NCBI GenBank assembly: GCA_002794775.1
Contig: NBAY01000002.1
Location: 744,001 to 808,000, forward strand
Source of the DNA: Porodaedalea pini
Taxonomy: Eukaryota; Basidiomycota; Agaricomycetes; Hymenochaetales; Hymenochaetaceae
DNA length: 64,000 nt
Reading direction: 5' to 3'
Below the pieces are notes generated by a model that made no database searches, had not been told where the DNA came from, and saw only the letters and a program-made list of their open reading frames with translations. Shown here piece by piece: positions 34,845 to 45,263 of this stretch; the first letter of the stretch is position 1; each line of letters begins with the position of its first letter. The position numbers and the translations under genes were made by a program.

Positions 34845-36003
34845 TAACGTGCCGTAGGAAGATGGCCGCACACAGATGAGCTTCCCAATGACCGAGCGGA
34901 CGAGATAAGGTAAGCGCGATGAAGCAAGCAAAGAAGAATCTCAAAGAAAAGAAATCCCAGATGTCCTATAAGTTAAGTAGTGCAAACCAATGCAATACGA
35001 TGGGGAGCAAAGCGGTATAGACGTTCAGCGCGCGCAAGTGGTGGTACGCGCTGGGCTGGCCGCATGCGTCGATGACTCGATTATGTATCCCTTGCGGTAA
35101 ACCCCACTAGCCCTTATTTAGCAGATTCTGCATAATGCTCCCCCCACAACCCCCTCTTCTGGCACTCAGACAATGCCGTCTTCAACTTTGAATCAGTCGG
35201 AAAAAGACAAAGAAGGGAGGGCCCCAAAAGAGCAGTAAATGGAAATCAAGCCTTCTTGTCATTAATATTATGCACAGGTTGATTTTGACTGAGCTTGTTT
35301 TCATTTTTCTCTCCACGATGTTTATGCATATCCCCTGTACGGCAATACATATTAATATTGATCCAAGAGAGTTGGTGGCAACGAGCGTTTCAAGCAACGA
35401 GTTAGGGTAGAGTTTATTATAAAGAACGAACCCCCTTGAGGCCAGCGCTATTATAGTTTGATCTCGTCCTGCTTACGCGCATATCAAGCTCGGATGAGAA
35501 CTTTATTCTTGGTGTTCTATACAGGCGGAACAAACTGCACGATGCGACAGTATCTCCAGTATATGATCGATTAAATGAGGGTTCTAATGACCTAGGCGGC
35601 CTAGCTATAGAAATGCAAGCGATCAGGGAATGAGCCAGCTATGAAGACATGGTGTGACGATGGATAGGGAACGGCAGGTTGAAGCAGAAGACAGGGAGAA
35701 GGCAATTCAATGTTTATACTTTGGGCTAGTCAATTTGGGGCGGAAACGAGTTCAAGGAGCGACGGTGGGTATTATGCGAGCAAAGGAACGTGTCTGTGTT
35801 TGCGATAGATAAGCGAGGAAAAAATAGATTGTTGTTGAGCGCGCATGTAAGGGTAGGAAGAAAGAGTGTCGGGAGATGTAGAGTGTACAAGATACCAATA
35901 ATAGCAAAACCTCGGAGGCGACTGAGCATAAGAAATAGTGTAGCGAGGGGAGCGGAGAAAAAGGAAATAAAAGAGAAAGAGCGTCCTGGGCGCCACCGAC
36001 AGA
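34845..36003. other. Intergenic region, promoter of the BCAS3-type gene
   Basis: About 1.16 kb between two minus-strand genes. AT-rich in the middle, with no convincing gene. It contains the 3' flank of the kinase gene and the 5' flank of the WD40 gene. Confidence 0.5.
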
Positions 36004-39000
36004 TTAACGAGGGGAAGCAAAGATGGAGAGCATCTTCTCTGCGCCCTCCTTGTACTTCTTGAGCTTTTTGGACTTTGGTTTCTCTGGCTCATCGATCGTG
36101 ACGGTTCGCTTGCTGGTGTCTGGTGACTGCGCCCCACTGGAAAGTACATCAGCAGACCCGCCTGCATTAGGACCATCGCCATTAAGAGACTGGTCGTCCG
36201 ACGAGGGAGAACCCATGGACGTCGTCGAATCCTTGCTCCTCAACGAAGGCCCTGCGATAGTGCTCGGATGAGTGGAGGGCGACGGTGAGAGCAGACCACC
36301 ACTACTCGACGTCATGGAAGAGACAGTGTTTGCATTCGACTGCTGAACGTGAGTCCTGCTGGAACCGTTGGACGAGGCACTCGGTGGAGGCGGTGAACGA
36401 GCCTTCAGGAACTGTTTCGGATTCCGACGGAAGGTAAGTCCAGGATTCCGCCCTCGCCGCTGCTTGTCAGATGGCGAATGTGACGGAGACGGTATGTCCG
36501 GAGTGGTCGCATCGGATGCTAATGACATGCCAGAAACATTCCGTCGCTGGGTACCCTTGCTCGGAGTCGCTGACTTTCGGAATACTGCAAGCTTGTAGCG
36601 ATCGACGACGCCGCGCGCGAATAGACTCGTACCCTTCGCGCCATTTCGGTCCTCTGCACCCATAGGAAGGGCCTCGACAAAGTCCCATTCATCATCCTCG
36701 TCGCGCTCGGTCATCTCGTCATCTCCACCATCCGACAGATATTTGTCTAGAGCATGAATGCCAGACTTCTCTCGTCGAGTACGACCACCGCGCGCAGGTA
36801 CAACAACCCTCGATGGAGCAGCTGTAGGTGTTGACTTCGTCGCAGAATCGGATATAGACGAACGGCCCGGCGCTGTTGCCTGGGGAGTCAGAGGCGTTTG
36901 AGGTGCCGAAGGAGCTTGTTCGGGTTCCGCGGTCCTGGCAACAGTACCCTCTGGAGTCTTCTCTGCCTCGTCTGAAGATGCTGGAGCAGGCACATCCTTC
37001 ACCGGCGTCAAGGGTTCCGCAGCTTCCGTCGCAGCGAGAGCGGCCTTGTGAAGCGCAGCAATCTCTTCTGCAGGCGTAAGCTCAGGCAATTTCGCCTTCC
37101 TTGCCTCAGGCGTCTTCGGCTCCTCAACTTCATCCGCAGGCTGTAGTTCATCTTCGACATCCTGACCAACATCTGCATTAGCCAGCCTCTGGATGTCCTC
37201 CTCTTCATCAATTTCTTCCTCCCCTTCCTCCTCCTCGACCTCAGCAGCCTCGTCATCCTCATCCTCAATGAGCACCGAGTGTCTACCCTTGAAGGAGTAG
37301 CCATCGAAGAGGTCAGCCTCGTCCTCCTGCGGATGTACAGGGGGGCTATTAGACTGAGCTGGCGTACGCACGCCCGCATCCTCGCCGTCAGTCTTCTCAC
37401 TTGCCTCTCCGTTGTCTTCGCCAGACTCGGCTGGCTCATTATCATCCGCGATGACAGGCTCCATGTCGAGGAATGTATCGTCAAAATTCTGGGTATCGCT
37501 CGCGTTGAGCGGGTCAATGGGCGGGATATACGGTGCTAGATCATCCCTTAGAAAACTGGAAGGGTAAAGCTTTTTTGAGATTACTTACGGATGTAGCGCT
37601 TATAATAAACGTGAGACCAATCTCTGTACAACACATTCAGCAGAAGTCCCTGTTGAATACTGACGAGAGTACGTACATCATGGAGAAGTACGGATGACGT
37701 TTGATGCGAGGTTGCTTGATTCTTAAAGCAGGATTTCGTTGAAGAAGCTGTTTCCCAGTCAGTTGTGCTACTTATTTTGACTTGACGCTAGACTTACGCC
37801 ACGGATGAGAGACTTGGTATCCTGGTCCAGCACTCTATCATCTGGGAACTTCAGTTCGTCTTGCAGCACTCGGACATACATCTCCGCATGGCCGTTGGCC
37901 CAGAACGGAGTCTAAGAAACATCCCACCGAAAGTCAGAAACGAAGGCACAACGTGTAAGCAAAACACTCACGATGCCAGTAAGCATCTCGTACAGCATAG
38001 TCCCAAAACTCCACCAGTCCACTTCGTAACTGTATGCGTGGCCCTGGATGACTTCTGGCGCAAGGTATTCCGCTGTGCCGCAGAACGTCGCGGTCGAGTC
38101 ATTTTGCCCAACAGGCCACGCACTCTTATTCTCCTCGCCCTTCATCCAGTGCGGCAGAGGCTGCTGCGCGTGGAAATCACTCCGCGAGCCCGACGGCGTC
38201 GCGGGAGCGGTGATGGATGATGTCCGTCGTGGAAACTCTTTCGACAGACCAAAGTCCGTGAGCACGATGTGCCCGTCGGCGCCGATCAGTATGTTCTCTG
38301 GCTTGAGATCACGGTAGATCACGCCAGCGGCATGCAGGCCGTCAACGCCCTCGACAATCTCAGCAGCGTAGAACCGCGCGCGATCGCGCCCGAGACGACC
38401 CCATCGTGCGAGCTGCGTTGCGAGGTCTCCGCCAGGGTGGAAGTCCATGACGAGAAAAAGGTTCTCCTTGTCGTGGAATGACCACCACAACTTCACGACA
38501 AACGGGTCCTTCGCCTCTCGCGCCATGCGCTTCAGGACAGCCTGTTCAGTCAGAGTATGTTGCAGCTCCTGGTGCGCAAGTACATGCCGTTTCGTAATTG
38601 CCTTCAGCGCATATAGACTCTCGGACTTCTTGTGTCGCACGAGCAGTACCTTTCCGGCACATCCCTTCCCAAGCACGCGCATCATCTCAAAGTCATCGAC
38701 GACAACCTTCTTCGCCGACTTGAGCTTTCTCGACTTGTCTTTGCGCGGGACAGATTTTGAGCGCTTGCTCTTCCGCTGAAAGCCAGACGTCGAGATCGAC
38801 GAGTCATCATCCATCGTCGTCGTACTCTTCGCCTCCTCAACCTCCGTCTCGATTTGCGCCTCGCTCTCGTACTCCGCAGCGGATTCATCGCCATCGTGTT
38901 TCATCGGCGATGACTGGAAGATTCGAGACATACGAGTCGCTCTGTCCGGATCCGCAGACTGCGAGCGTGGTATTCGACTTGCGATGGAGGCATTTGTCTC

Positions 39001-40837
39001 CGTGGGGGTCGAAACAGACTCGCCTGGAATCTCTAACGAGCCCCGAACTATAGTATCCAAAGGTTTGGGAGTGCTTGGAAGCTCCTGCACGGCACCCTCA
39101 CTTTCTTCACTCTTCTTCACAACTACGCTCTCTGCTGTCGTAGCGTCTTCTTCTTCCTCTTCTTTGATCTTCTCAATCGCTCCTCCATTCTGGGTAGGTT
39201 CGCCTGCATCAGGATCCTTCTCCGCTTCGACCAGAACGGCCGACTCAGCCACGGAAGCATCGTCTCGCATTTCTACTTTCCTCGACTGGTGCTTCGAACC
39301 CGATAGATGCGCAGCCAAGTCACTTCTGACGCGCTTTACGGCCCTCTCTACGCGTTCGCTAATCAAATCGTCGGTTCGTATCCGAACAAAACGGCGCCAT
39401 GCCTTTGAGTGCTTCAGAGCGGGCTCGTTGGCGAGTGTCGTCAAATAGCCCGCAAGTGCAGTGCTCGTAGCGCTACTCGTATCTGATGGTGCGGCGAGCG
39501 GGGACATAAATGGATCCCAGGTATCCGATTCCCTTGTGGGTATGGACGTCGATGTCGAGTGCGACACAGGCGATGCTGCTGGATGTCCACCATTAGCCAC
39601 GCTAACCCTCGAGCTCGGCATCGAGTGAGCTATTTTCGTGTCCCTTGGGCGTTCCCGCTTGTTCGGACCAGGCGAAGCGAAGCGAGAAAGGGTGTGCAGG
39701 AAAGACGACTTGCGCTTCTTCTCTGCCAAGGCGTTCTCGACGTTGTCGTCCAGACTCTGCAGAGGAACGTCGGGCAGTGAAAGGTCGGGATGGGCGGAAG
39801 TGATCTTTCGGTGCAATTCCTGAATTTCTTGACCAGATCTTGTGAGCGTCATATGGTGCGTAGGAGCTAGAAATACAAATCCATGTCAGTCAAGGCGGAA
39901 TGCAGAGGTAGAAAGGAGAGGGGCACAGGTAAAAAGTATGGAGGACACAAGCTTTAAGATATTAAAGCAGTAAAAACGGCAGATTCGCAATGCGAACCGT
40001 TACGTAAGTGTGCTAAGATCCATGGCCGCGCACTGCAACGTCGGTCTCGTGCACACAGCAAAAAGGAAACGAGAAGTAAACAGACAGATGCGAGCAGTAC
40101 ACGAGAATGTTTGAAATAATATATAAGGAGAACTGTATGCCACCGGCGCGCAATGAATTGCACGGCCTGCTGATGTTCCATCCGGGCACGCAGACGACAG
40201 AAAGGAACTCGTCTGAGAAACAGGGGATAAACACGGACGCACTTTTGATATAAATGCTGTAGCTGTTCTTGTCGTAAGGCGTCTCAGCAACACTAACGCT
40301 CCACGGCCCGTCCTGAGCCTCGATCCGAGCCATCTTCCGGCGACTCGCGCGCTCCTGCGGCATCTCGAGCGCCTTCGTCATTTTCGGCTTCCTATCCGGA
40401 GAGTTAAGGTCAATTGTCGTCGTCTTCGGGAGCGGATCGAGAGTCGATTCCGCCTTGTGAACGGGTGTAGAAGAGGGGGAGGATGGGGGAGGGGTTTGTT
40501 GAAAAAACGAAATGTCAGTGACGCTAGTGCGGCCTTCACGGGTGCGAGCTTTCTGCCGTCTATAGCTCAGGGATACGAAGTACGAGCCGTTGTCGGTGCT
40601 TGTCACGTCTACACTGCGACGCTGACTGACAGTGCTGGACTTTTCTTTCTCCTTCGATGATTGCGCGCTGCGCGAGGTAGTTTCGGCGGTGTTGGGTGAT
40701 GGGTTGGTTGAGCTGATATCGGTGCTGGTAGATGGATAGAAGCCAAGAATGGTCCTCAGCCCCCTCTTTGACTTCGTGTCTGTGTCTGCCTGTACGTATC
40801 TTTCGGCCGTGCTGGGTCCAATGACACGAATTGGCAT
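36004..40837 (-). CDS. PX-domain AGC serine/threonine kinase with long disordered tail
   Basis: The ATG at 40835-40837 is the first ATG downstream of a TATA box. The N-terminal exon is disordered, then WSVSVAETPYDKNSYSIYIK joins, across an intron of about 380 bp, to THHMTLTRSGQEIQELHRKI, a PX-like phosphoinositide-binding domain. After a long disordered spacer the kinase begins: VLGKGCAGKVLLVRH, ALKAI with the Lys, VIYRDLKPENIL with the catalytic Asp, LTDFGLSKEF, and FCGTAEYLAPEVI. Small exons from 37.5 to 37.95 kb complete the kinase. The tail has NFDDTFLDMEPV, an AGC C-terminal motif, and then about 480 acidic or Ser/Pro-rich residues with EDRNGAKGTSLFARGVV. The DFG-to-APE distance is 68 residues, far longer than usual. 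It is related to SGK/S6K/Ypk-type kinases. Confidence 0.87.
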
Positions 40838-41902
40838 CAAGGAGGGAAGGCGTGTCTCAGACGATTGCCTGCTTAGCGCCGTTGCTTGAAGATCGGAAAC
40901 TGATACGTGAAGTGTGACTGCGTTGGGGTTCGCGATGGGTGACGGGTAAGGAACGTAAAGGGAGCCCAACTGCGATTATTACGGGCGAGCGGTGGATCAG
41001 GAGAGAAAAACGCGAACAGTGCGTAAGAGGCGTGGCTGCCTCGAGGCCGAGGTTGGAGGTGGGAAAAACGCGGGACGCCGAGATCACTGCAGCAGGATTC
41101 GAATGCTTCGGCTGTGTCTAGAGCGGCGAACTCAGCGGGCGGTGTGGACGCGCACGGATCTGACCTGCCAGTGGGTGCACACGTCGAGGACGAGGGTGAA
41201 AAGCTTGGAGGACTGTTGGGCGTTGCTGTGTCTATGTAAGATCTGACTCTGACGTCTGCTATTATTTATATATTACAGCTCCCAATTAGGCGGTGGCTTT
41301 CAGCGGCGGCCACTACCTGTACAGTACTAGTAGTAGGTCTAGGGTTACCCTCAAATGAAAAATCCAGAACCACCCGACACTCAACAGAAGCTCGCGCAAA
41401 GATGGCCCTTTTGTATTCTCATCTTGTTCATCTTCGAGGGGCCAAGGATCCGCAAAATACAATATCCGGTTAGATTCATTTCCAAAACAACTCCATTTTT
41501 CTCTGAGAAGGAATCTGGATGATCAGCAGGAATATCGGGCTTTCTTGGTCAGCTTCGAACTAGTACTCAGAGTATCCAGCTTTCTAATCTGTCTCATATT
41601 GTTCCTTGACTCGGAGGATTATTGATGCAACTGAGCAGGTTAAGCAACCCTAAATGGACAAATCTAGCGGCCGGGCTTACCCTATTGGCTGCAACGCGTC
41701 ACGCGTTTCGTTCGCGTCAACTCAGCTAAAGTCTACTTGCGCGATTCAGCTCAACCCTCGCACGCCCTCCTTCTCTACACATTCCCATCTCAACCCATCT
41801 GCTCTTCTACTAGCATCACGCCCGCCGTACATCGCTTAATCAAATCCTAGACGTACAACTTCTCACAGGTCTTCTTTTCGAACAAGAAATCAGTCGACGA
41901 AG
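40838..41902. promoter_or_regulatory. Divergent promoters of the kinase and the acidic protein, with a long kinase leader
   Basis: TATAAATA on the minus strand at 41263-41270 is followed by about 400 nt with no ATG, ending at the kinase start. The leader appears to contain an intron ending CGCAG at about 40970. The right part (41.3-41.9 kb) has no gene and serves the plus-strand gene. Confidence 0.5.
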
Positions 41903-42488
41903 ATGGCGGCGCCTCCGTCTCAACGGCCTGTCATCGAAGAGGAAGAAGAATATGAAAGTGACGAGTACGAGGTCGAAGATGATGGGGATGCTGATTTTCA
42001 AGGAGAGGAGGGTGAAGAGGATGATGACGATGTCGAGGGCGATGAAGAAGAGAGCGGAGAGGTAGCTCCACTTTGTCCTTCTCTCAGTCAGATCCATTCA
42101 GCTCATCTTATGGGTCTAGCAGAACCTTACAGCGCTCCTCGTCCCCGTACGTCCCCCTCCCCCATGTCTCAATGTCCTCAGCCGATCTAACTTTCACTGA
42201 TAGGATACGGACCCTTCCGCTCTACTTGACGACGAGGACGATGGCGGGTACGCGCCGCCGGGGGAGACCGACCCCGCAGACGAACCTATCGACGGTAACG
42301 CACGCGCGCTGACACCCGAGCAGCTGCCCGAGATAGAGGACTCGCTGACCGCAAAGGGAGTGACCCCACTTGCACCGCCCACTGCTGCTGCTGCTGCGGG
42401 CATGAAACGGAAAACATCTGGCAATGAAGAAGAGGAAGACGACGACGAAGAGGAAGAAGAGTCGGATGCGAAAAAGCTGAAGTCGTAG
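41903..42488 (+). CDS. Small highly acidic protein with C-terminal basic patches (147 aa)
   Basis: Two exons, 41903-42061 and 42204-42488, joined in phase 0 across a 142-bp intron, sum to 444 nt. The first exon is almost entirely Glu/Asp after residue 11. The second adds DPSALLDDEDDGGYAPPG, then ALTPEQLPEIEDSL, a run of alanines, and the short basic words MKRK and AKKLKS around another acidic block. The basic words could be nuclear localisation signals, and the composition resembles histone-binding or chromatin-associated acidic proteins, but I do not recognise the family. A shorter intron inside the same region is ruled out because it would be only 26 nt. Confidence 0.65.
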
Positions 42489-42757
42489 GCGTGGGCGTGC
42501 TGCATGGTTTACGGTCCCATTTCGTTTTAGGTTTGTATTAAATGTATGTGGCCTCAAAGGACCTTAAAATGTTTGAATCATCTTTATTCTGTATCTTTCT
42601 TTCACATACGATCTTGATTCGTTTCTTGTACTCCTGTACTGCTATGTAGATACACAGAACCTTTCTCTGAATTATGGGAATCATATAATAACAGTAAAAC
42701 TGTTCAATTCATCAGTATCCTACACCAGCTGTCCCAATTTGTTCGAAACGCATATAC

Positions 42758-43688
42758 TCAGGGGACCAACGCCTCCTCCTTCCATTCCTCCCCCTCCTTG
42801 AAGAACCGTGTCCGACGATTCGGAACAACCCCGAGCTCGACGTAGTCCACTTCCAGAGGGTCGATCAGCACAAGTGCAAAGTTCCTCAGAGCCTCTTCCA
42901 CAAGCGTGCTTTTCTCTGCTCCCCCGTCATCTTTCGAGTTCCCCGCTGCCTCCGCAAGCTTCGGCAGGCTCTCTGGCCAACTCTCCGCCGAGTGCGGGTC
43001 AACAAGGCGCGTACCGGGAACAGGGCGCACCCACGACGCACGCATGTGTCCACCCATCGCGTCAAACCGTGCCCGCCGCTCTGCTTCCCAGTCGAACCCC
43101 GCCCCACCGAGCTCGACACCCATGAACGACCTACTTAATTTATCGACGGTGCTCTCGATCTCTTGCTTCTTCTCTTCCGACGCCGACTCGGCCCCGGCGA
43201 GGACGAAGTTCGGCGCGGGCAGGACGTGCGCAGTGCCCGTAATGCGCATCTGCGCCAGTGCCTGCGGGAGCCACCATGCAATCTCGACGCGTGAGTCCTG
43301 CGCGAGCTGCGTGGTCTTGGGCGTACGCGCGTCTGTCGTTGTAAGCAGCAGGGGATGTGTGGGAGAACGCGGTGCGAGGAAGGCGCGATGTATCAACGAG
43401 CGGACCCGCGGGATCAATCCAGATTTCGTTCCACCGACAGAAATGGTACCGTCGAGTGTTGCAAGCTGATAAACTTTGTAGCCATATGCATATGAATGAG
43501 CGTATTCTTGGAATACAGGAGTTATGCCACCAACCGTTGGCCTTGCCATCCTCCTCCAACGCTTTCTCTATGACGCGCTGCCAGCGCGGTGCAGTGCCTC
43601 CAGTCGTCATCGAGCGCACGCCTTTGTTGACTTTTGTTGTTGGTCTCAGATGGTCTACGAGAGTAGTGAGGCGTCCACCCGCTTTCAT
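42758..43688 (-). CDS. Alr4036-type FMN-binding (pyridoxamine oxidase-like) protein (289 aa)
   Basis: Two exons, 43535-43688 and 42758-43473, joined across a 61-bp intron, sum to 870 nt. The start at 43688 gives a short basic extension; a second ATG at 43610 begins MTTGGTAPRWQRVIEKALEE and is a possible alternative start. The joined sequence gives ANVYQLATLDGT and IPRVRSLIHRAFL, followed by LLLTTTDARTPKTTQL and RVEIAWWLPQALAQMRITG, the split-barrel core of this family. The C-terminal half contains RARFDAMGGHMRASWVRPVP and PLEVDYVELG. Relatives bind FMN; most have no proven reaction, so the substrate is not known. It is not the canonical PdxH. Confidence 0.8.
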
Positions 43689-44072
43689 GTACCAGATGAT
43701 CGTGAAAGGGCTTAGCAGACTGAATGCTGATCGTACATAAGAGGGAATACGAATCCCTTACCAACCTACGTCATGTCTTTGAACACATAATCCCCCTAGC
43801 TGAACTCATTCGATCGCCAGCATCAAAACTAATGCAAGGCAACTTGTTGTATTCGCCGCGAACATACTCTGAAGACAACTTTCTAAGTCGTTATATACGT
43901 CCTTTTATAAACTGAACTCAAGACCAAAGGTTATGCAGACAGCATGTCTATCAGACCTTCCGAAGCGTTATAACAAAATGGATCACTTAAGCTTATGGTT
44001 CTCATTCTGGCTCGTAGTCGTACACGCACATATATTCCAGTCTTTCGCTGTATTAACTAATAATTAAACCGA
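43689..44072. other. Intergenic region, no gene seen
   Basis: 384 bp between the FMN-binding gene start and the thioredoxin stop. AT-rich, with no feature recognised apart from a probable promoter function. Confidence 0.4.
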
Positions 44073-44593
44073 TTACTTCGCTTTCGCGATGAGTTCCTAT
44101 TGCAAATACATCAGCATGAGCATCGCTTTGCTATCCGCTGTGTAAAGAAATGACTCACGTTCAGTTTCGCCGGGGATGCGCCCAAGAGGTCATCGACCCT
44201 CTCTCCGTTCTTGAACAGGATGAACGTAGGCATCTAGAATTCGTGGCATCACAGTCAGATCAACGCACATATTACCGCCATGCGTTCGCGAAGTCTGGAC
44301 TCACCGCCTTGATGCCGACCTCCTGCGCAACATCGGGAACCTGGTCCACATCGACCTTGTAGAACTCAACCTCCTCGCCGCCATTCTCGGACAGCTTCTC
44401 GAAGATGGGCGAGATCATGCGGCACGGGCCACACCACGTCGCCCAGAAGTCGAACACGGTGTACTTGTCCTTTTTAATCTGTACACAATGTCATTGCAAA
44501 ACGTCAGTGGCATGAAACAAGGGATCAAGATTGTTGCAAAGGACGTACGATATCCTGGAACTGCTGGAGCGTCTCGACTGCTGTGACACCCAT
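44073..44593 (-). CDS. TRX1: Thioredoxin (105 aa)
   Basis: Four exons (44549-44593, 44305-44478, 44159-44233, 44073-44096) total 318 nt. The protein is a single compact thioredoxin fold of standard length, with the active site FWATWCGPCRMISP, then VEFYKVDVDQVPDVAQEVGI, the cis-proline region MPTFIL and the C-terminal GASPAKLNELIAKAK. No targeting peptide is present, so it is probably cytosolic. It reduces protein disulfides using electrons from thioredoxin reductase. Splice sites are all GT-AG and the frame is open only when they are used. A TATAAA at about 44735-44740 on the minus strand may drive it. Confidence 0.95.
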
Positions 44594-45263
44594 TGTAGAT
44601 ATAGTTGCGGGTGAACTCGATACTGGATGTATGCGTATAAAATAAGTGGCAGCCAAGGAGAAAGTATAGGGATTGAGAGCAAGTCAGGCGTAGAAGATGC
44701 TGAGGGGGTTGTTAACTGACCGCAGGATGTGTGAGCTGGGTTTATAGCACCTGTTCGTGAGGATGACGCCTTCGGGAGAGATGATGCACCTGTGTTGATA
44801 AAATCATAGTCTGACCAAGCCCGAACGTGCTATCACGTGGGTGGGCGACCAACGCGCGAATATTAGTCGTGATGCTAGCTTAGGGTACAGTAAACTACGC
44901 CTCCGCTGTTCAGAAAAGACAGACCATACGAGATAGAGTTAAGGTAGAGCAGAAGTTTTTTCTCGACATGTTGGCAGTAATCAGAAAGCACGTAGGAAAC
45001 AGCAAGAAATTCTCTATTGACAACTTAATATTCTCTATCATTGAACCAGACAACCATACGTACACAGAAGACCAAAACAACGGATACTCTAGTTACACAT
45101 GTTACATTGTTAGCTGTCCACTTTTATGACCGAATAATGCAAAATCAGGAAATAGTAAGGAGGGGTAATGGGTAAGACAGGAATGAGCGAACGACAAAAC
45201 AAAAGAAATAACGCAGCGGCAGAATATACAAGTCTCTGCAACAGCGGAAAGCAAAGCCTCCTA
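44594..45263. other. Intergenic region upstream of thioredoxin
   Basis: 670 bp holding the thioredoxin promoter and the 3' flank of the sterol-transfer gene. No gene seen. Confidence 0.5.

Noticed and set aside
36023..37539. Plus-strand frames opposite the kinase tail
   Set aside because: Antisense shadows produced by the biased Glu/Ser/Pro codons of the real gene.
40838..40969. Kinase protein extended upstream of 40837
   Set aside because: The frame is open but has no ATG. The only ATG downstream of the TATA box is at 40835-40837, so this stretch is read as leader.
42062..42087. A 26-nt intron in the acidic protein gene
   Set aside because: Too short for splicing; a 142-bp intron (42062-42203) restores the frame instead.
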